IMG/VR virus record: IMGVR_UViG_3300031952_004490
Coordinates: 1 to 27,699 of that record
Length of the DNA stretch: 27,699 nucleotides
Origin: a virus
Strand: one strand, 5' to 3'
A program made the translations under genes and the position numbers. The notes under the pieces were generated by a model that was not told where the DNA came from, searched no databases, and saw nothing but the letters and a program-made list of their open reading frames with translations. This document shows, piece by piece, positions 8,030 through 15,279 of the stretch; the stretch's first letter is position 1, and each line of letters opens with the position of its first letter.

Positions 8030-10476
8030 TCTGCTGATACCTTTGCCATTTTAACGACACTCTCATTCGAATCCAACTTGATGATTCTAACTCCACTAGT
8101 GGTTCTTCCTGTTTCTCTTATGTCATGAGAATCAATTCGGATACATTTGCCCGCCGAAGTCAAAGCCAACAAGCAATCGCCCTTCGAGACCGCACAAGCC
8201 CCTACCACATCACCATTTTTAACCAAAGTATTCTTTTTAATCACACTATAGCCTTTAACCTGTCGATTGGTCAAAGCACGATACTCTTTCGATGAAGTTC
8301 GTTTGCCATAACCGCCGCTTGTGACCACCAAAATATCTGGTACGTCTTTAGCGTCTAAAGTAAATACTTGGGCAACAGCATCATCTAAATCCAATTTCAA
8401 AGCACGACTACCTCTTGTTGCTCGTCCTTGGATCGGAACGATCTTCTCATTGTAACGGACACATTGCCCCTTGGCAGTCGTAATAAACACGTCTCGTTTG
8501 CCATCAGTCACACAAGCAAAAGCAACACAATCGCCCATACCCAACACAATCGCCGTAATACCACTATTTTTTCTAGTGGTGTCGTATTCACTAATTTCGC
8601 TTTTCTTAATGACGCCATTCGTGGTAACGATAACTAGGAACCCTGATTGCTCCAAACTTTTTACCGAAACCATATTCGTGACAAATTCATCAGCAGCCAA
8701 ACTCAACAAATTACTAGCGTGAAGTCCTTTGCCTGTTTTTGAGCCCTGTGGAATTTCATAGGCTTTTCGTTGATAAACCAAACCACGATTGGTGAAGAAC
8801 ATCACCAAACTCTTACTATTGCTCTCAAACATTTCAAAAATGTTTTCTGGCTTATCAGATTTGCTGACAGCCATTGAGCCCATGCCGCCCCGTTGTTGAG
8901 TTTTATAGTTTTCCAATGGCACCGATTTAACATAACCATCGCCTGTCAACGAGATCAACAATTGTTCATCCTTGACCAAATCCTCATCGGCAATTTCTTC
9001 AACATCTTGGACCAATTGAGTCCGACGTTCATCCCCGAGTTTTTTGGCAATCTCTTCTTGCTCTTGAATGATTAACTTGGCAATTTCCCCAGGGTCTTTC
9101 AAAACCATCTTCAACCAAGTAACTCGTTCCTTCAACTTATTCAATTCTTCAGTCAACTTCTTGACTTCTAGTTTGGACAGTTGACGTAGCGTCAACGACA
9201 ACACTGCTTTGGCTTGCTCAATGGTTTTTACATATTTTTTTGCCAGCAAATCATTTTCTGGATCATCCGATGCACGAATCAACTTAATGACTGCATCTAA
9301 TACATCGAAAATGCCAATCAAACCTTCAAGGATATGAATACGAGCCAAAGCCCGAGCCAATTCAGCCGTGAATTTCTTAGTAAGAATTTCAGTGCGATGA
9401 TCGACAAAAGCCTTTAACAACTGAATCAAACTAGCTTCTGGAACTACTTTGCCATCAATCAATACCGTTTGGTTGACCGAAATGAATTTTCTCAAACACG
9501 TTTGCTTGAGCAACTGATTCAAAATTAAATTAGCGTTGCCAGATTTGGCGACTTCAATGACAACTCGAATGCCAGTCTTCTTAGACGACAAGTTTTTCAA
9601 ATCTGAGATGCCAACGATTTTATCGGTATCCACCAACTGCTTGATACGAACACACAATTCATCAGGGCTCGATTGATAAGGCAATTCAGTTACAATAATG
9701 CGAAAAATGCCTTTGGCATCTTTTTCAATAACATAAGTGCCTTCAAGCGTAATCCGACCCCGACCTGTCTTATAGTAATCTAGAACGCCTTCTTGTCCCA
9801 ACATCTTCCCGCCTGTCGGAAAGTCCGGTCCAGGCATGATCTTTAACAGCTTCTCGGCTGTGATGTTAGGATTTTCAATATATTTTCTAATTGCAACAGC
9901 AATTTCTCTGAGATTATGAGGCAACATTTTTGTTGCCCAACCAACAGCAATTCCTTCACAACCGTTCACCAATAAATTGGGAAGCAAACTTGGAAGAATG
10001 GTTGGTTCTTTACGTTTTTCATTATAGTTGGGCACATAAGGCACAACATCATCTGACAAATCTGCCAACATGGCTTCGCCAAACCGAGAAAGCTTGCTCT
10101 CAGTGTAACGCATGGCAGCAGGTGGATCGCCGTCAGGATTTCCAAAATTACCCTGCCCAGTTAACAATGGATATCGCAAAACCCAACTTTGCACCAAACG
10201 ATACATGGTTGGATAAACAACCGCTTCACCATGAGGATGATAATTGCCGCTTGTATCGCCGCAAATCTTAGCAGATTTCTCTGTAGCTGAGCCTGTTGAA
10301 AGTCCCAAATCGTGCATGGCAACCAATACACGACGCTGCGATGGTTTCAAGCCATCTCGGGCATCAGGCAAAGCCCGATCTTCCAAGCTCATGAACGCAT
10401 ATTGCGTGAATCTAGAATCTAAAGCTGAAGCTAATTCTTCTTCCGCTAAATGTTGATCTGCTGTCGTTTTGCTCAT
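8026..10476 (-). CDS. gyrA: DNA gyrase/topoisomerase IV subunit A (gyrase A-like)
   Basis: This is the DNA cleavage-rejoining subunit of a type IIA topoisomerase. At 816 aa it is near the usual GyrA length. The N-terminus has the canonical ALPDARDGLKPSQRRVL, the catalytic tyrosine is Tyr124 in AAMRYTESKLS, and the breakage-reunion core continues with GPDFPTGG. A long coiled coil near 390-490 is followed by a beta-pinwheel C-terminal domain with repeated strands. The segment QQRGGMG resembles the GyrA box, favouring gyrase over topoisomerase IV. In the quinolone-determining region YHPHGEAVVYPT has Ala at the E. coli Ser83 position and Pro at Asp87. It follows gyrB with one small gene between, all overlapping by 4 nt. 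Confidence 0.95.
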   Translation of the reverse strand: MSKTTADQHLAEEELASALDSRFTQYAFMSLEDRALPDARDGLKPSQRRVLVAMHDLGLSTGSATEKSAKICGDTSGNYHPHGEAVVYPTMYRLVQSWVLRYPLLTGQGNFGNPDGDPPAAMRYTESKLSRFGEAMLADLSDDVVPYVPNYNEKRKEPTILPSLLPNLLVNGCEGIAVGWATKMLPHNLREIAVAIRKYIENPNITAEKLLKIMPGPDFPTGGKMLGQEGVLDYYKTGRGRITLEGTYVIEKDAKGIFRIIVTELPYQSSPDELCVRIKQLVDTDKIVGISDLKNLSSKKTGIRVVIEVAKSGNANLILNQLLKQTCLRKFISVNQTVLIDGKVVPEASLIQLLKAFVDHRTEILTKKFTAELARALARIHILEGLIGIFDVLDAVIKLIRASDDPENDLLAKKYVKTIEQAKAVLSLTLRQLSKLEVKKLTEELNKLKERVTWLKMVLKDPGEIAKLIIQEQEEIAKKLGDERRTQLVQDVEEIADEDLVKDEQLLISLTGDGYVKSVPLENYKTQQRGGMGSMAVSKSDKPENIFEMFESNSKSLVMFFTNRGLVYQRKAYEIPQGSKTGKGLHASNLLSLAADEFVTNMVSVKSLEQSGFLVIVTTNGVIKKSEISEYDTTRKNSGITAIVLGMGDCVAFACVTDGKRDVFITTAKGQCVRYNEKIVPIQGRATRGSRALKLDLDDAVAQVFTLDAKDVPDILVVTSGGYGKRTSSKEYRALTNRQVKGYSVIKKNTLVKNGDVVGACAVSKGDCLLALTSAGKCIRIDSHDIRETGRTTSGVRIIKLDSNESVVKMAKVSAE

Positions 10477-10754
10477 AAATCACCTAATTTTTCCACACGT
10501 TTATAACCGGCAGCTTTCAACAAATCAGGAAGAGTTCCGGCTTCCAAATAATCTTCAGTTTTCATGACAAGCCATTCGCCATCACAACCGAAATAAGCAT
10601 CTTCATCACCAGCCGCATATTCTTTATAAGATCGTGTACAAGACTCGCACATTTGAGTTTCGTGAATCCAATCCCAAGCAGCATCTTCGTTGTCAAAGCC
10701 AGAGCGTGATCGATCTGATTGGCCTGCTGGCATGTAAACTGCCGTCCAACTCAT
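10473..10754 (-). CDS. Unknown protein, 93 aa, between gyrB and gyrA
   Basis: The ATG overlaps the gyrB stop and the stop overlaps the gyrA start, each by 4 nt, so all three are translationally coupled. The protein begins MSWTAVYMPAGQSDRSRSGF and has an acidic centre. A CESC motif (about residues 36-39) and a further Cys (about 57, FGCDGEWLVM) could bind metal or form a disulfide; the two-plus-one pattern is not a standard zinc finger. No family is recognised. Placement suggests expression with gyrase, but a gyrase-modulating role is only a guess. Confidence 0.7.
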   Translation of the reverse strand: MSWTAVYMPAGQSDRSRSGFDNEDAAWDWIHETQMCESCTRSYKEYAAGDEDAYFGCDGEWLVMKTEDYLEAGTLPDLLKAAGYKRVEKLGDL

Positions 10755-12673
10755 TTTTTCACCACACTATTTACTTGATTGATGATATGTTCTTTTCGCA
10801 ATTGAACATTGCTGCCCATCAACACAGAAACCATATGTTCTGATTCACCCACATCATTAATTTGCATTCTAATTAAACGTCGAGTTTCAGGTTGCATAGT
10901 AGTTTCTGCGAGTTGTTCGGCGTCCATTTCGCCAAGCCCTTTAAACCGCACAATCTTTACTTTGCCATTTTTAACCGCTGCTGTCATTTCTTTATCAGTC
11001 CAACAATAGCTTTTCTGTTTGCCGGATTCAATACAGAAAAGTGGAGGTTGTGCCAAATAAATATGACCACCCGTAACCAACGGTCGCATATAGCGATAAA
11101 AGAACGTCAACAACAATGTCGCAATATGACAACCGTCATCATCGGCATCTGCCATGATAATGATTTTATTGTATCTCAATCGAGCTAAATCAAAATTATC
11201 TTTGATGCCTGTGCCAATCGCCACAATCAACGCATTGATTTCTTTATTCTCTAGCAAATCAGCAATATCATTTTTCTCAGCATTGATGACTTTGCCTCGC
11301 ACTGGCAAAATAGCCTGCAATTCGGGATCACGACCATCTTTAGCTGACCCAGCCGCACTATCGCCCTCCACAATGAATAATTCTGAAAGTTCTTTCTTTT
11401 CAGTATTGCAATCGTAGAGTTTTCCTGGCATGCGATTGTTTTTGCCAAGGATTCCTTTTCGTTTAACTAATTCAGCACTGCGTTTAGAAGCTGTGCGTGC
11501 CTCTTGAGCAAGAATAGCTCGCTCAACAATCTTCTTCAAAACTCCAGCATTTTTGTCGAAATAACTAGTCAAAGCCGCTGTGGCAACATTGCTCACAGCC
11601 GTTTCAATTTCGGTGCTTCCCAATTTAGTTTTTGTTTGAGAAGTAAATTCAGGTCTAGGAAATCGAACACTAACAATTGACGTAAGACCTTCCCGAATAT
11701 CATCGCCATTTAAATTACTAGCGTTGTCTTTTAGCAATTTATTGTTTCTGGCAATCGTATTAATAACTCGGGTCAATGAATTTTTGAAACCAGTTACGTG
11801 CGTGCCACCATCAGAAGTAATGATGTTATTGCAAAAAGAAACAACCGATTCATCATCTTCTTCTGAATACAATAAAGCGAATTGAACTTGGCAAGAACCT
11901 GGACGTGAAGTGAGATCAACTTTACCTTCGCCATAAATTACTTCAGCAGGATAACAAGCGGTCTTAGCTTCACAAAGATATTTCGTGTAATCAGCGATAC
12001 CGCCTGTTGAATGAAACGTTTCTTTGCAGCCAGTGGCATCATTTTGATAAGATATTTTCAAACCACGATTCAAAAAAGCCATTTCACGTATTCTGCGAAT
12101 GACTAAGGTGTCGTCGGTTTTCACCCCATTTTTAAATACATCTTTATCGGCATGCCATGTAATCTTTGTTCCATGTTTTCCCTTTTTACATTCCTCGACT
12201 TTGAGGACTTTTGTTAAGGGTTTGCCGATGGAATATTTTTGTCGATAAAGCCAGCCTTCTCGACATACTTCAGCAATTAAACTATCAGATAAAGCATTTA
12301 CACAAGAAGCTCCTACGCCGTGGAGCCCACCAGAAGCTTCATAGGTGCCGCCTGCTTCTCCAAATTTACCACCAGCATGCAGAGTAGTTAAAACTACTTC
12401 TAATGCTGATCGTTTTTCAGTGGGATGCATATCAACGGGGATGCCACGACCATTGTCTTCAACACTGATCGTTTCTCCGTCTTTTGCTACATGGATAAAT
12501 ATCTCAGTGCAAAATCCCGCCATTGCTTCGTCAACAGAATTGTCAACGATTTCCCAAATTAAATGGTGGAAGCCTTTTTTATCGGTATCACCGACATACA
12601 TGCCGGGTGACTTACGAACAGCTTCCAAGCCTTTGAGAATAGAAATATGTGATGCGTTGTATTCAGGTGCCAT
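10751..12673 (-). CDS. gyrB: DNA gyrase subunit B
   Basis: This is the ATPase/TOPRIM subunit of the type IIA topoisomerase, pairing with the GyrA-like product downstream. At 640 aa it has the short GyrB/ParE form without the E. coli insertion. The GHKL ATPase shows EIVDNSVDEAMAG, VEDNGRGIPVDMH and GGLHGVGASCVNALS near the N-terminus. The TOPRIM domain shows IVEGDSAAGSAK, PVRGKVINAEK and MADADDDGCHIATLLLTFF (metal-binding Asp triad). The tail has RFKGLGEMDAEQL. I choose ATG at 12673, preceded by GGAAAG; an in-frame TTG at 12685 would add MERF. A strong extended -10 promoter lies just upstream. Confidence 0.96.
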   Translation of the reverse strand: MAPEYNASHISILKGLEAVRKSPGMYVGDTDKKGFHHLIWEIVDNSVDEAMAGFCTEIFIHVAKDGETISVEDNGRGIPVDMHPTEKRSALEVVLTTLHAGGKFGEAGGTYEASGGLHGVGASCVNALSDSLIAEVCREGWLYRQKYSIGKPLTKVLKVEECKKGKHGTKITWHADKDVFKNGVKTDDTLVIRRIREMAFLNRGLKISYQNDATGCKETFHSTGGIADYTKYLCEAKTACYPAEVIYGEGKVDLTSRPGSCQVQFALLYSEEDDESVVSFCNNIITSDGGTHVTGFKNSLTRVINTIARNNKLLKDNASNLNGDDIREGLTSIVSVRFPRPEFTSQTKTKLGSTEIETAVSNVATAALTSYFDKNAGVLKKIVERAILAQEARTASKRSAELVKRKGILGKNNRMPGKLYDCNTEKKELSELFIVEGDSAAGSAKDGRDPELQAILPVRGKVINAEKNDIADLLENKEINALIVAIGTGIKDNFDLARLRYNKIIIMADADDDGCHIATLLLTFFYRYMRPLVTGGHIYLAQPPLFCIESGKQKSYCWTDKEMTAAVKNGKVKIVRFKGLGEMDAEQLAETTMQPETRRLIRMQINDVGESEHMVSVLMGSNVQLRKEHIINQVNSVVKK

Positions 12674-12706
12674 AAATCTTTCCAAAATTTGAAATGTTGT
12701 TTGCCG

Positions 12707-12735
12707 ATTATACCATGTATATCGTCAAATGTAAC
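12707..12735 (-). promoter_or_regulatory. Sigma70-like promoter for gyrB
   Basis: On the minus strand GTTACA (12735-12730) and TATAAT (12712-12707) are separated by 17 nt. A TGG precedes the -10, forming an extended -10. The expected start site is about 30 nt upstream of the gyrB ATG. The perfect -10 implies recognition by host housekeeping RNA polymerase. Confidence 0.7.
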
Positions 12736-12753
12736 CCCAAACTTTAGAAGACT

Positions 12754-13167
12754 TTAGCGCAATCTCCCCAACGTCAAATGGAAGTTGAATGCTTTTTCAG
12801 GCAAACCTAATTCCTTTCTAAATACCCAAAGTTGCGGACACCAAACATCGAGCCATGCATGCATTTTATTATCACAACGAACAATATTGCTATAATAAAA
12901 TTTTATCTTTTCGTGTTTGAAACCCCAAAGATGTTTATTAATTGGTTCTTCGCCTTTAATCCAACTAATGTGCGGACCCCAAGCGGTAGCTTTGTCAATA
13001 GGCATGCCCCATTTCAAACAAAGCCAAGAATAAAAATCAATGATGCCTCGATCACACATAACGAGTGACCACCAAGGCTCATATAATTTAGGATCAGACT
13101 TACGGGGATCATAAAGTATCCGACCGTAAGAATAATGTGGAAAATATTCTTCGTTTCTGCTGCTCAT
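12754..13167 (-). CDS. 2H phosphoesterase (LigT-like) superfamily protein, 137 aa
   Basis: Two H-x-(S/T) motifs, the signature of 2H phosphoesterases, are seen: PHISW at His66-Ser68 and FHLTLGRLR at His130-Thr132, about 62 residues apart and with the second at the C-terminal strand. The superfamily cleaves or ligates 2',5'- or 2',3'-cyclic phosphodiester bonds in RNA or cyclic nucleotides. Its small size is compatible with the phage anti-CBASS nucleases of the Acb1 type, which belong to this superfamily, but specific identity cannot be read here. The protein is rich in Trp (WGPHISWIKGEE, AWLDVWCPQLWVF). It ends 18 nt before the gyrB promoter. Confidence 0.68.
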   Translation of the reverse strand: MSSRNEEYFPHYSYGRILYDPRKSDPKLYEPWWSLVMCDRGIIDFYSWLCLKWGMPIDKATAWGPHISWIKGEEPINKHLWGFKHEKIKFYYSNIVRCDNKMHAWLDVWCPQLWVFRKELGLPEKAFNFHLTLGRLR

Positions 13168-13176
13168 CGTTCTTCA

Positions 13177-13419
13177 TCAAATTCCATATTTTCTATGGAA
13201 ATCGAGTTCTGCTTGCTTCAGGGCATTTTTTATGGCCAAACTTGATTCTGAACATGTGAAAAAATCTGACCCATGAAATTGTCGAAGGATTTTTTCTTTT
13301 TGATATTGCATGTAACTTTTTTTAGCCTGTTCGATTAGTTGCAATAATTCTTTGTCATCATCGTCATCATCATCGTATTCCTCACCAAAACTCCCACCCA
13401 TCCCATTGTAATGCGGCAT
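13177..13419 (-). CDS. Unknown small acidic protein, 80 aa
   Basis: An excellent AGGAGG stands 3-4 nt before the ATG. The N-terminus is glycine-rich, then a run of seven aspartates (EEYDDDDDDDKELLQ) leads into a probable helical/coiled-coil segment (LIEQAKKSYMQYQKEKIL) and a basic C-terminus (LDFHRKYGI). No family is recognised. It ends 9 nt before the 2H-phosphoesterase gene, so the two are probably cotranscribed. Confidence 0.7.
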   Translation of the reverse strand: MPHYNGMGGSFGEEYDDDDDDDKELLQLIEQAKKSYMQYQKEKILRQFHGSDFFTCSESSLAIKNALKQAELDFHRKYGI

Positions 13420-13502
13420 GCGCCTCCTATTCTTTTGTTAATTTGCATCCTAACTGTGCATCCCCATTACTTTATTTTGTGACCCTTTTTCGTGCATCAT
13501 AG

Positions 13503-14051
13503 TTATGAACGGGTGGCGTCATTTTCTACAACTGCACGACAAAATTTTACAACTTCCTCCCCATCCCAGCCATTCTTCGCATATTGTGCAATCAAAGAAA
13601 CAAACTGAACATTACCTTTAACATATCCTTTAGAACTATCAATACGATCCAAACTTGCTTGATCTGGTCTTGTCGGAATACTAAATCTTCTGTTTGTTGT
13701 AGGAAGAATAAATAAATTCCAACCAGTAAAAGGACAAAGACCTTTTTGTTTGTCCCATTGTATTTTCAAATCAGTTAATGTAATAGAAAATTCTCTTTTG
13801 TCTGATCTTGATTGTGAATGCCTCTTGCAAGAATTAAACAAACATCGAAAAGCAGAGAACTCATCTAACTCATGTCCTTTTTTTAATTTCGAAACATCTT
13901 TGTTTCTTTTATCTCCGAAATTATCTGCATTGGCTTTGCCTGCACATGATAAAGAACAATATATTTTTCGACTATTTTTTTTACTCCGATTTACTTCCGC
14001 AGGTCTTCTTTGAAATTCATTCCCGCAGACTTCACAAATTAAATTTATCAT
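13503..14051 (-). CDS. HNH endonuclease with N-terminal zinc finger, beside tmRNA
   Basis: The 182-aa protein has a treble-clef-like zinc site at the N-terminus (ICEVCGNEF and IYCSLSCAGKA, two CxxC-type pairs). A C-terminal HNH-like fold follows: KQKGLCPFTGWNLF, ASLDRIDSSKGYVKGNVQFV and SLIAQYAKNGW, the order typical of phage-associated HNH nucleases. The start is ATG at 14051 with GGAGG five bases upstream; an in-frame GTG-like extension to 14063 would include the RBS and is rejected. It lies immediately downstream of the tmRNA terminator, so it is a probable free-standing homing endonuclease using the tmRNA locus as its niche. The RBS lies in a hairpin. Confidence 0.82.
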   Translation of the reverse strand: MINLICEVCGNEFQRRPAEVNRSKKNSRKIYCSLSCAGKANADNFGDKRNKDVSKLKKGHELDEFSAFRCLFNSCKRHSQSRSDKREFSITLTDLKIQWDKQKGLCPFTGWNLFILPTTNRRFSIPTRPDQASLDRIDSSKGYVKGNVQFVSLIAQYAKNGWDGEEVVKFCRAVVENDATRS

Positions 14052-14056
14052 ATCCA

Positions 14057-14084
14057 CCTCCAAATATAAAATATATAGTGGAGG
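14057..14084 (-). promoter_or_regulatory. RBS-sequestering hairpin with embedded ACTATATAT, before HNH gene
   Basis: Arms CCTCCA (14084-14079, minus sense) and TGGAGG (14062-14057) form a 6-bp stem around a 16-nt A/T loop. A mismatch and two further G-C pairs can extend it outward. The Shine-Dalgarno GGAGG is entirely inside the 3' arm. The loop starts CTATATAT, matching the motif in the hairpin of the intein-nested endonuclease. Confidence 0.6.
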
Positions 14085-14100
14085 CGGACAAATTTCAAAT

Positions 14101-14140
14101 AAAAAAACTCCGCTCGACTTTGCAAAGTCGAGCGGAGTTT
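14101..14140 (-). terminator. Rho-independent terminator of tmRNA
   Basis: A perfect 36-nt palindrome (14105-14140) is followed on the minus strand by a T-tract (14107-14101). It begins 3 nt after the tmRNA 3' end, so it also needs processing to release the mature 3' terminus. Confidence 0.88.
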
Positions 14141-14142
14141 AG

Positions 14143-14503
14143 TGGAGCCGAGGGGAATCGAACCCCTTTCTTCTGCAACTTATAAAAAGACCTCTACGTG
14201 CGTGTCTTATTGTTTTCGCTTTCGCATCTCATTGCATTAATCCACATAAAGCTAAGGATTTAATGCAACCAGCAGAATCTTTGTCTCGTTCTAGTATCTC
14301 TGCGTGAACTAAAACCAGTTGAAATTTGCAACAAGTTTTCGGACGCCTTCAACGAGCTTCCTAAACCTGCTCGCTACTTCTTAGGCAGCGAGAGCATACT
14401 GAGTTTCGCCGGTTAAGGCTTAGACGATTTTTTAAGTGGCCTTTCGTCCAACCACTGCACGCCATCTGATTACTACATTGTGAATCGATGCCGGTACGGC
14501 CCC
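14143..14503 (-). ncRNA. ssrA: tmRNA (ssrA), 361 nt, tag ALTGETQYALAA
   Basis: The 5' end GGGGCCG pairs with 3' CGGCTCC to form a 7-bp acceptor stem with one G-U. The T-arm reads AGGGGTTCGATTCCCCT. The discriminator A is not followed by an encoded CCA. The tag frame runs from GCC at 14419 to TAA at 14383 and encodes ALTGETQYALAA, ending in the ALAA degron seen in bacterial tmRNA tags. The stop lies within a hairpin (TCGCTGCC with AGTAGCGA), as expected around the reading-frame end. The RNA rescues stalled ribosomes and targets products to ClpXP-type proteases. It uses two sigma70-like promoters upstream and a strong terminator. An HNH gene follows directly. Confidence 0.95.
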
Positions 14504-14524
14504 AAAATTAAACCAAACCCCTAC

Positions 14525-14566
14525 GTTCAAGAGGCGATAAAATTATAATTTTATCGCCTCTTGAAC
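14525..14566. repeat. Perfect 42-nt loopless palindrome upstream of tmRNA
   Basis: Two 21-base arms (GTTCAAGAGGCGATAAAATTA and its exact complement) abut without a spacer. Neither side has a T-tract, so it is not an ordinary terminator. It lies between the possible leader RNA and tmRNA 5' end and may be an RNase III-type processing stem or a cruciform. Confidence 0.85.
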
Positions 14567-14783
14567 AGGTCACCTCGACACTCGCCACCTATTTCTAGGG
14601 GCAGGGGAGTTGCATCAAAAGGACGCCTCATGTTCCACTAGCCAGTCGCCATCTGGACATTCTAATCCCCTTATCTTGCGGTCGTCTTCACCGCCTTACG
14701 GTTAAGCCCAGGCAAGCGGGCACTTTAGCGTCATGAACTAGGTGTCAACAGTCTTTTTTCAACCTCTACCCGTGTCCAATTGT
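14567..14783 (-). ncRNA. Possible structured RNA or long tmRNA leader
   Basis: About 215 nt without a plausible gene, downstream of a good promoter (14790-14817) and ending at the 42-nt palindrome. Minus-strand local helices are visible: GCCC/GGGC (near 14700), ACCG-TAAGG-CGGT, CCAG/CTGG, and GCCCCTA-GAAA-TAGGTGGC, the last with a GAAA tetraloop and a U bulge. I compared it by eye with RNase P, SRP and group I intron cores and saw no convincing match. It may be a separate small RNA or a cleaved 5' leader of tmRNA. Confidence 0.4.
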
Positions 14784-14789
14784 CCTCAC

Positions 14790-14817
14790 ATCTTATCAAA
14801 AATCGGTTTTTCGTCAA
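14790..14817 (-). promoter_or_regulatory. Sigma70-like promoter P2 for tmRNA/leader RNA
   Basis: TTGACG (14817-14812) and TAAGAT (14795-14790) are separated by 16 nt on the minus strand. It lies in a region without genes and reads towards the leader RNA and tmRNA. Confidence 0.6.
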
Positions 14818-14943
14818 GAGCTTTCTTAATGGAGAACGCAAATGCCGGAAAAACCGAAACCCACATTCGCCGCTTTCGCCGCTTTCTCTCTGCTTTTGAC
14901 GTGCCCCACGCTAGGAACTTTCGTTCTTCGGTCGGGTAGTTCA

Positions 14944-14971
14944 ATTATACGCCAAAAACTGAGTTTGTAAA
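14944..14971 (-). promoter_or_regulatory. Sigma70-like promoter P1 upstream of tmRNA region
   Basis: TTTACA (14971-14966) and a perfect TATAAT (14949-14944) are 16 nt apart on the minus strand. Between it and P2 (14818-14943) there are about 125 nt without a supported gene, holding G/C-rich stretches that could be leader structure. Confidence 0.65.
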
Positions 14972-15001
14972 GCGGCTCCAAAAAAATTTCTTGTTACTCC
15001 T

Positions 15002-15046
15002 ATCTATGCTGTGAAACTGGGAAAATCCACAGTTTCTCTCATAGAT
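15002..15046 (+). promoter_or_regulatory. 5'-UTR hairpin before PspC-domain gene
   Basis: ATCTATG (15002-15008) pairs with CATAGAT (15040-15046), and an inner AAACTG (15014-15019) pairs with CAGTTT (15030-15035). The structure ends 40 nt upstream of the PspC-like start codon. A convincing plus-strand promoter was not found in the preceding 50 nt. It may stabilise the mRNA or bind a regulator. Confidence 0.4.
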
Positions 15047-15086
15047 AATGCAGAGCAACAGTCTACATAATAAATCAAGGAGGATC

Positions 15087-15257
15087 ATGAATAAGAGTTC
15101 AACTGATAAAGTCATAGCAGGAGTTTGCGGCAGTTTAGCTCAATACACTGGAATCGATTCATTTTTCATCCGAATTGGTGTTGTATTGGCTACTTTAAGC
15201 ACTGGAATTGTTCCAGGGATATTCGTCTATGTAATTGCTGCATCATTAATGAAATAA
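15087..15257 (+). CDS. PspC-domain small membrane protein, 56 aa
   Basis: AAGGAGG precedes ATG at 15087. The protein KVIAGVCGSLAQYTGIDSFF then IRIGVVLATLSTGIVPGIFV ends YVIAASLMK. This matches the PspC domain: an amphipathic GVCGGLAEYFGID segment then a hydrophobic hairpin or transmembrane helix. It is minimal, a single domain without the usual cytoplasmic extension. In bacteria PspC proteins sense or buffer envelope stress; here it may stabilise the host inner membrane, by inference. It heads a two-gene plus-strand unit opposite to all other genes. Confidence 0.8.
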   Translation: MNKSSTDKVIAGVCGSLAQYTGIDSFFIRIGVVLATLSTGIVPGIFVYVIAASLMK

Positions 15258-15279
15258 ATACCCGTAACGGAGAAAATAA

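Noticed and set aside
12673-12685. TTG start of gyrB adding four residues
   Set aside because: ATG at 12673 has GGAAAG at proper spacing, while the TTG overlaps that site.
14525-14566. Terminator upstream of tmRNA
   Set aside because: The stem is perfect, but no T-tract follows in either direction; listed as a palindrome.
14567-14783. RNase P RNA, SRP RNA or a group I intron core
   Set aside because: By eye none of their conserved core strings is present.
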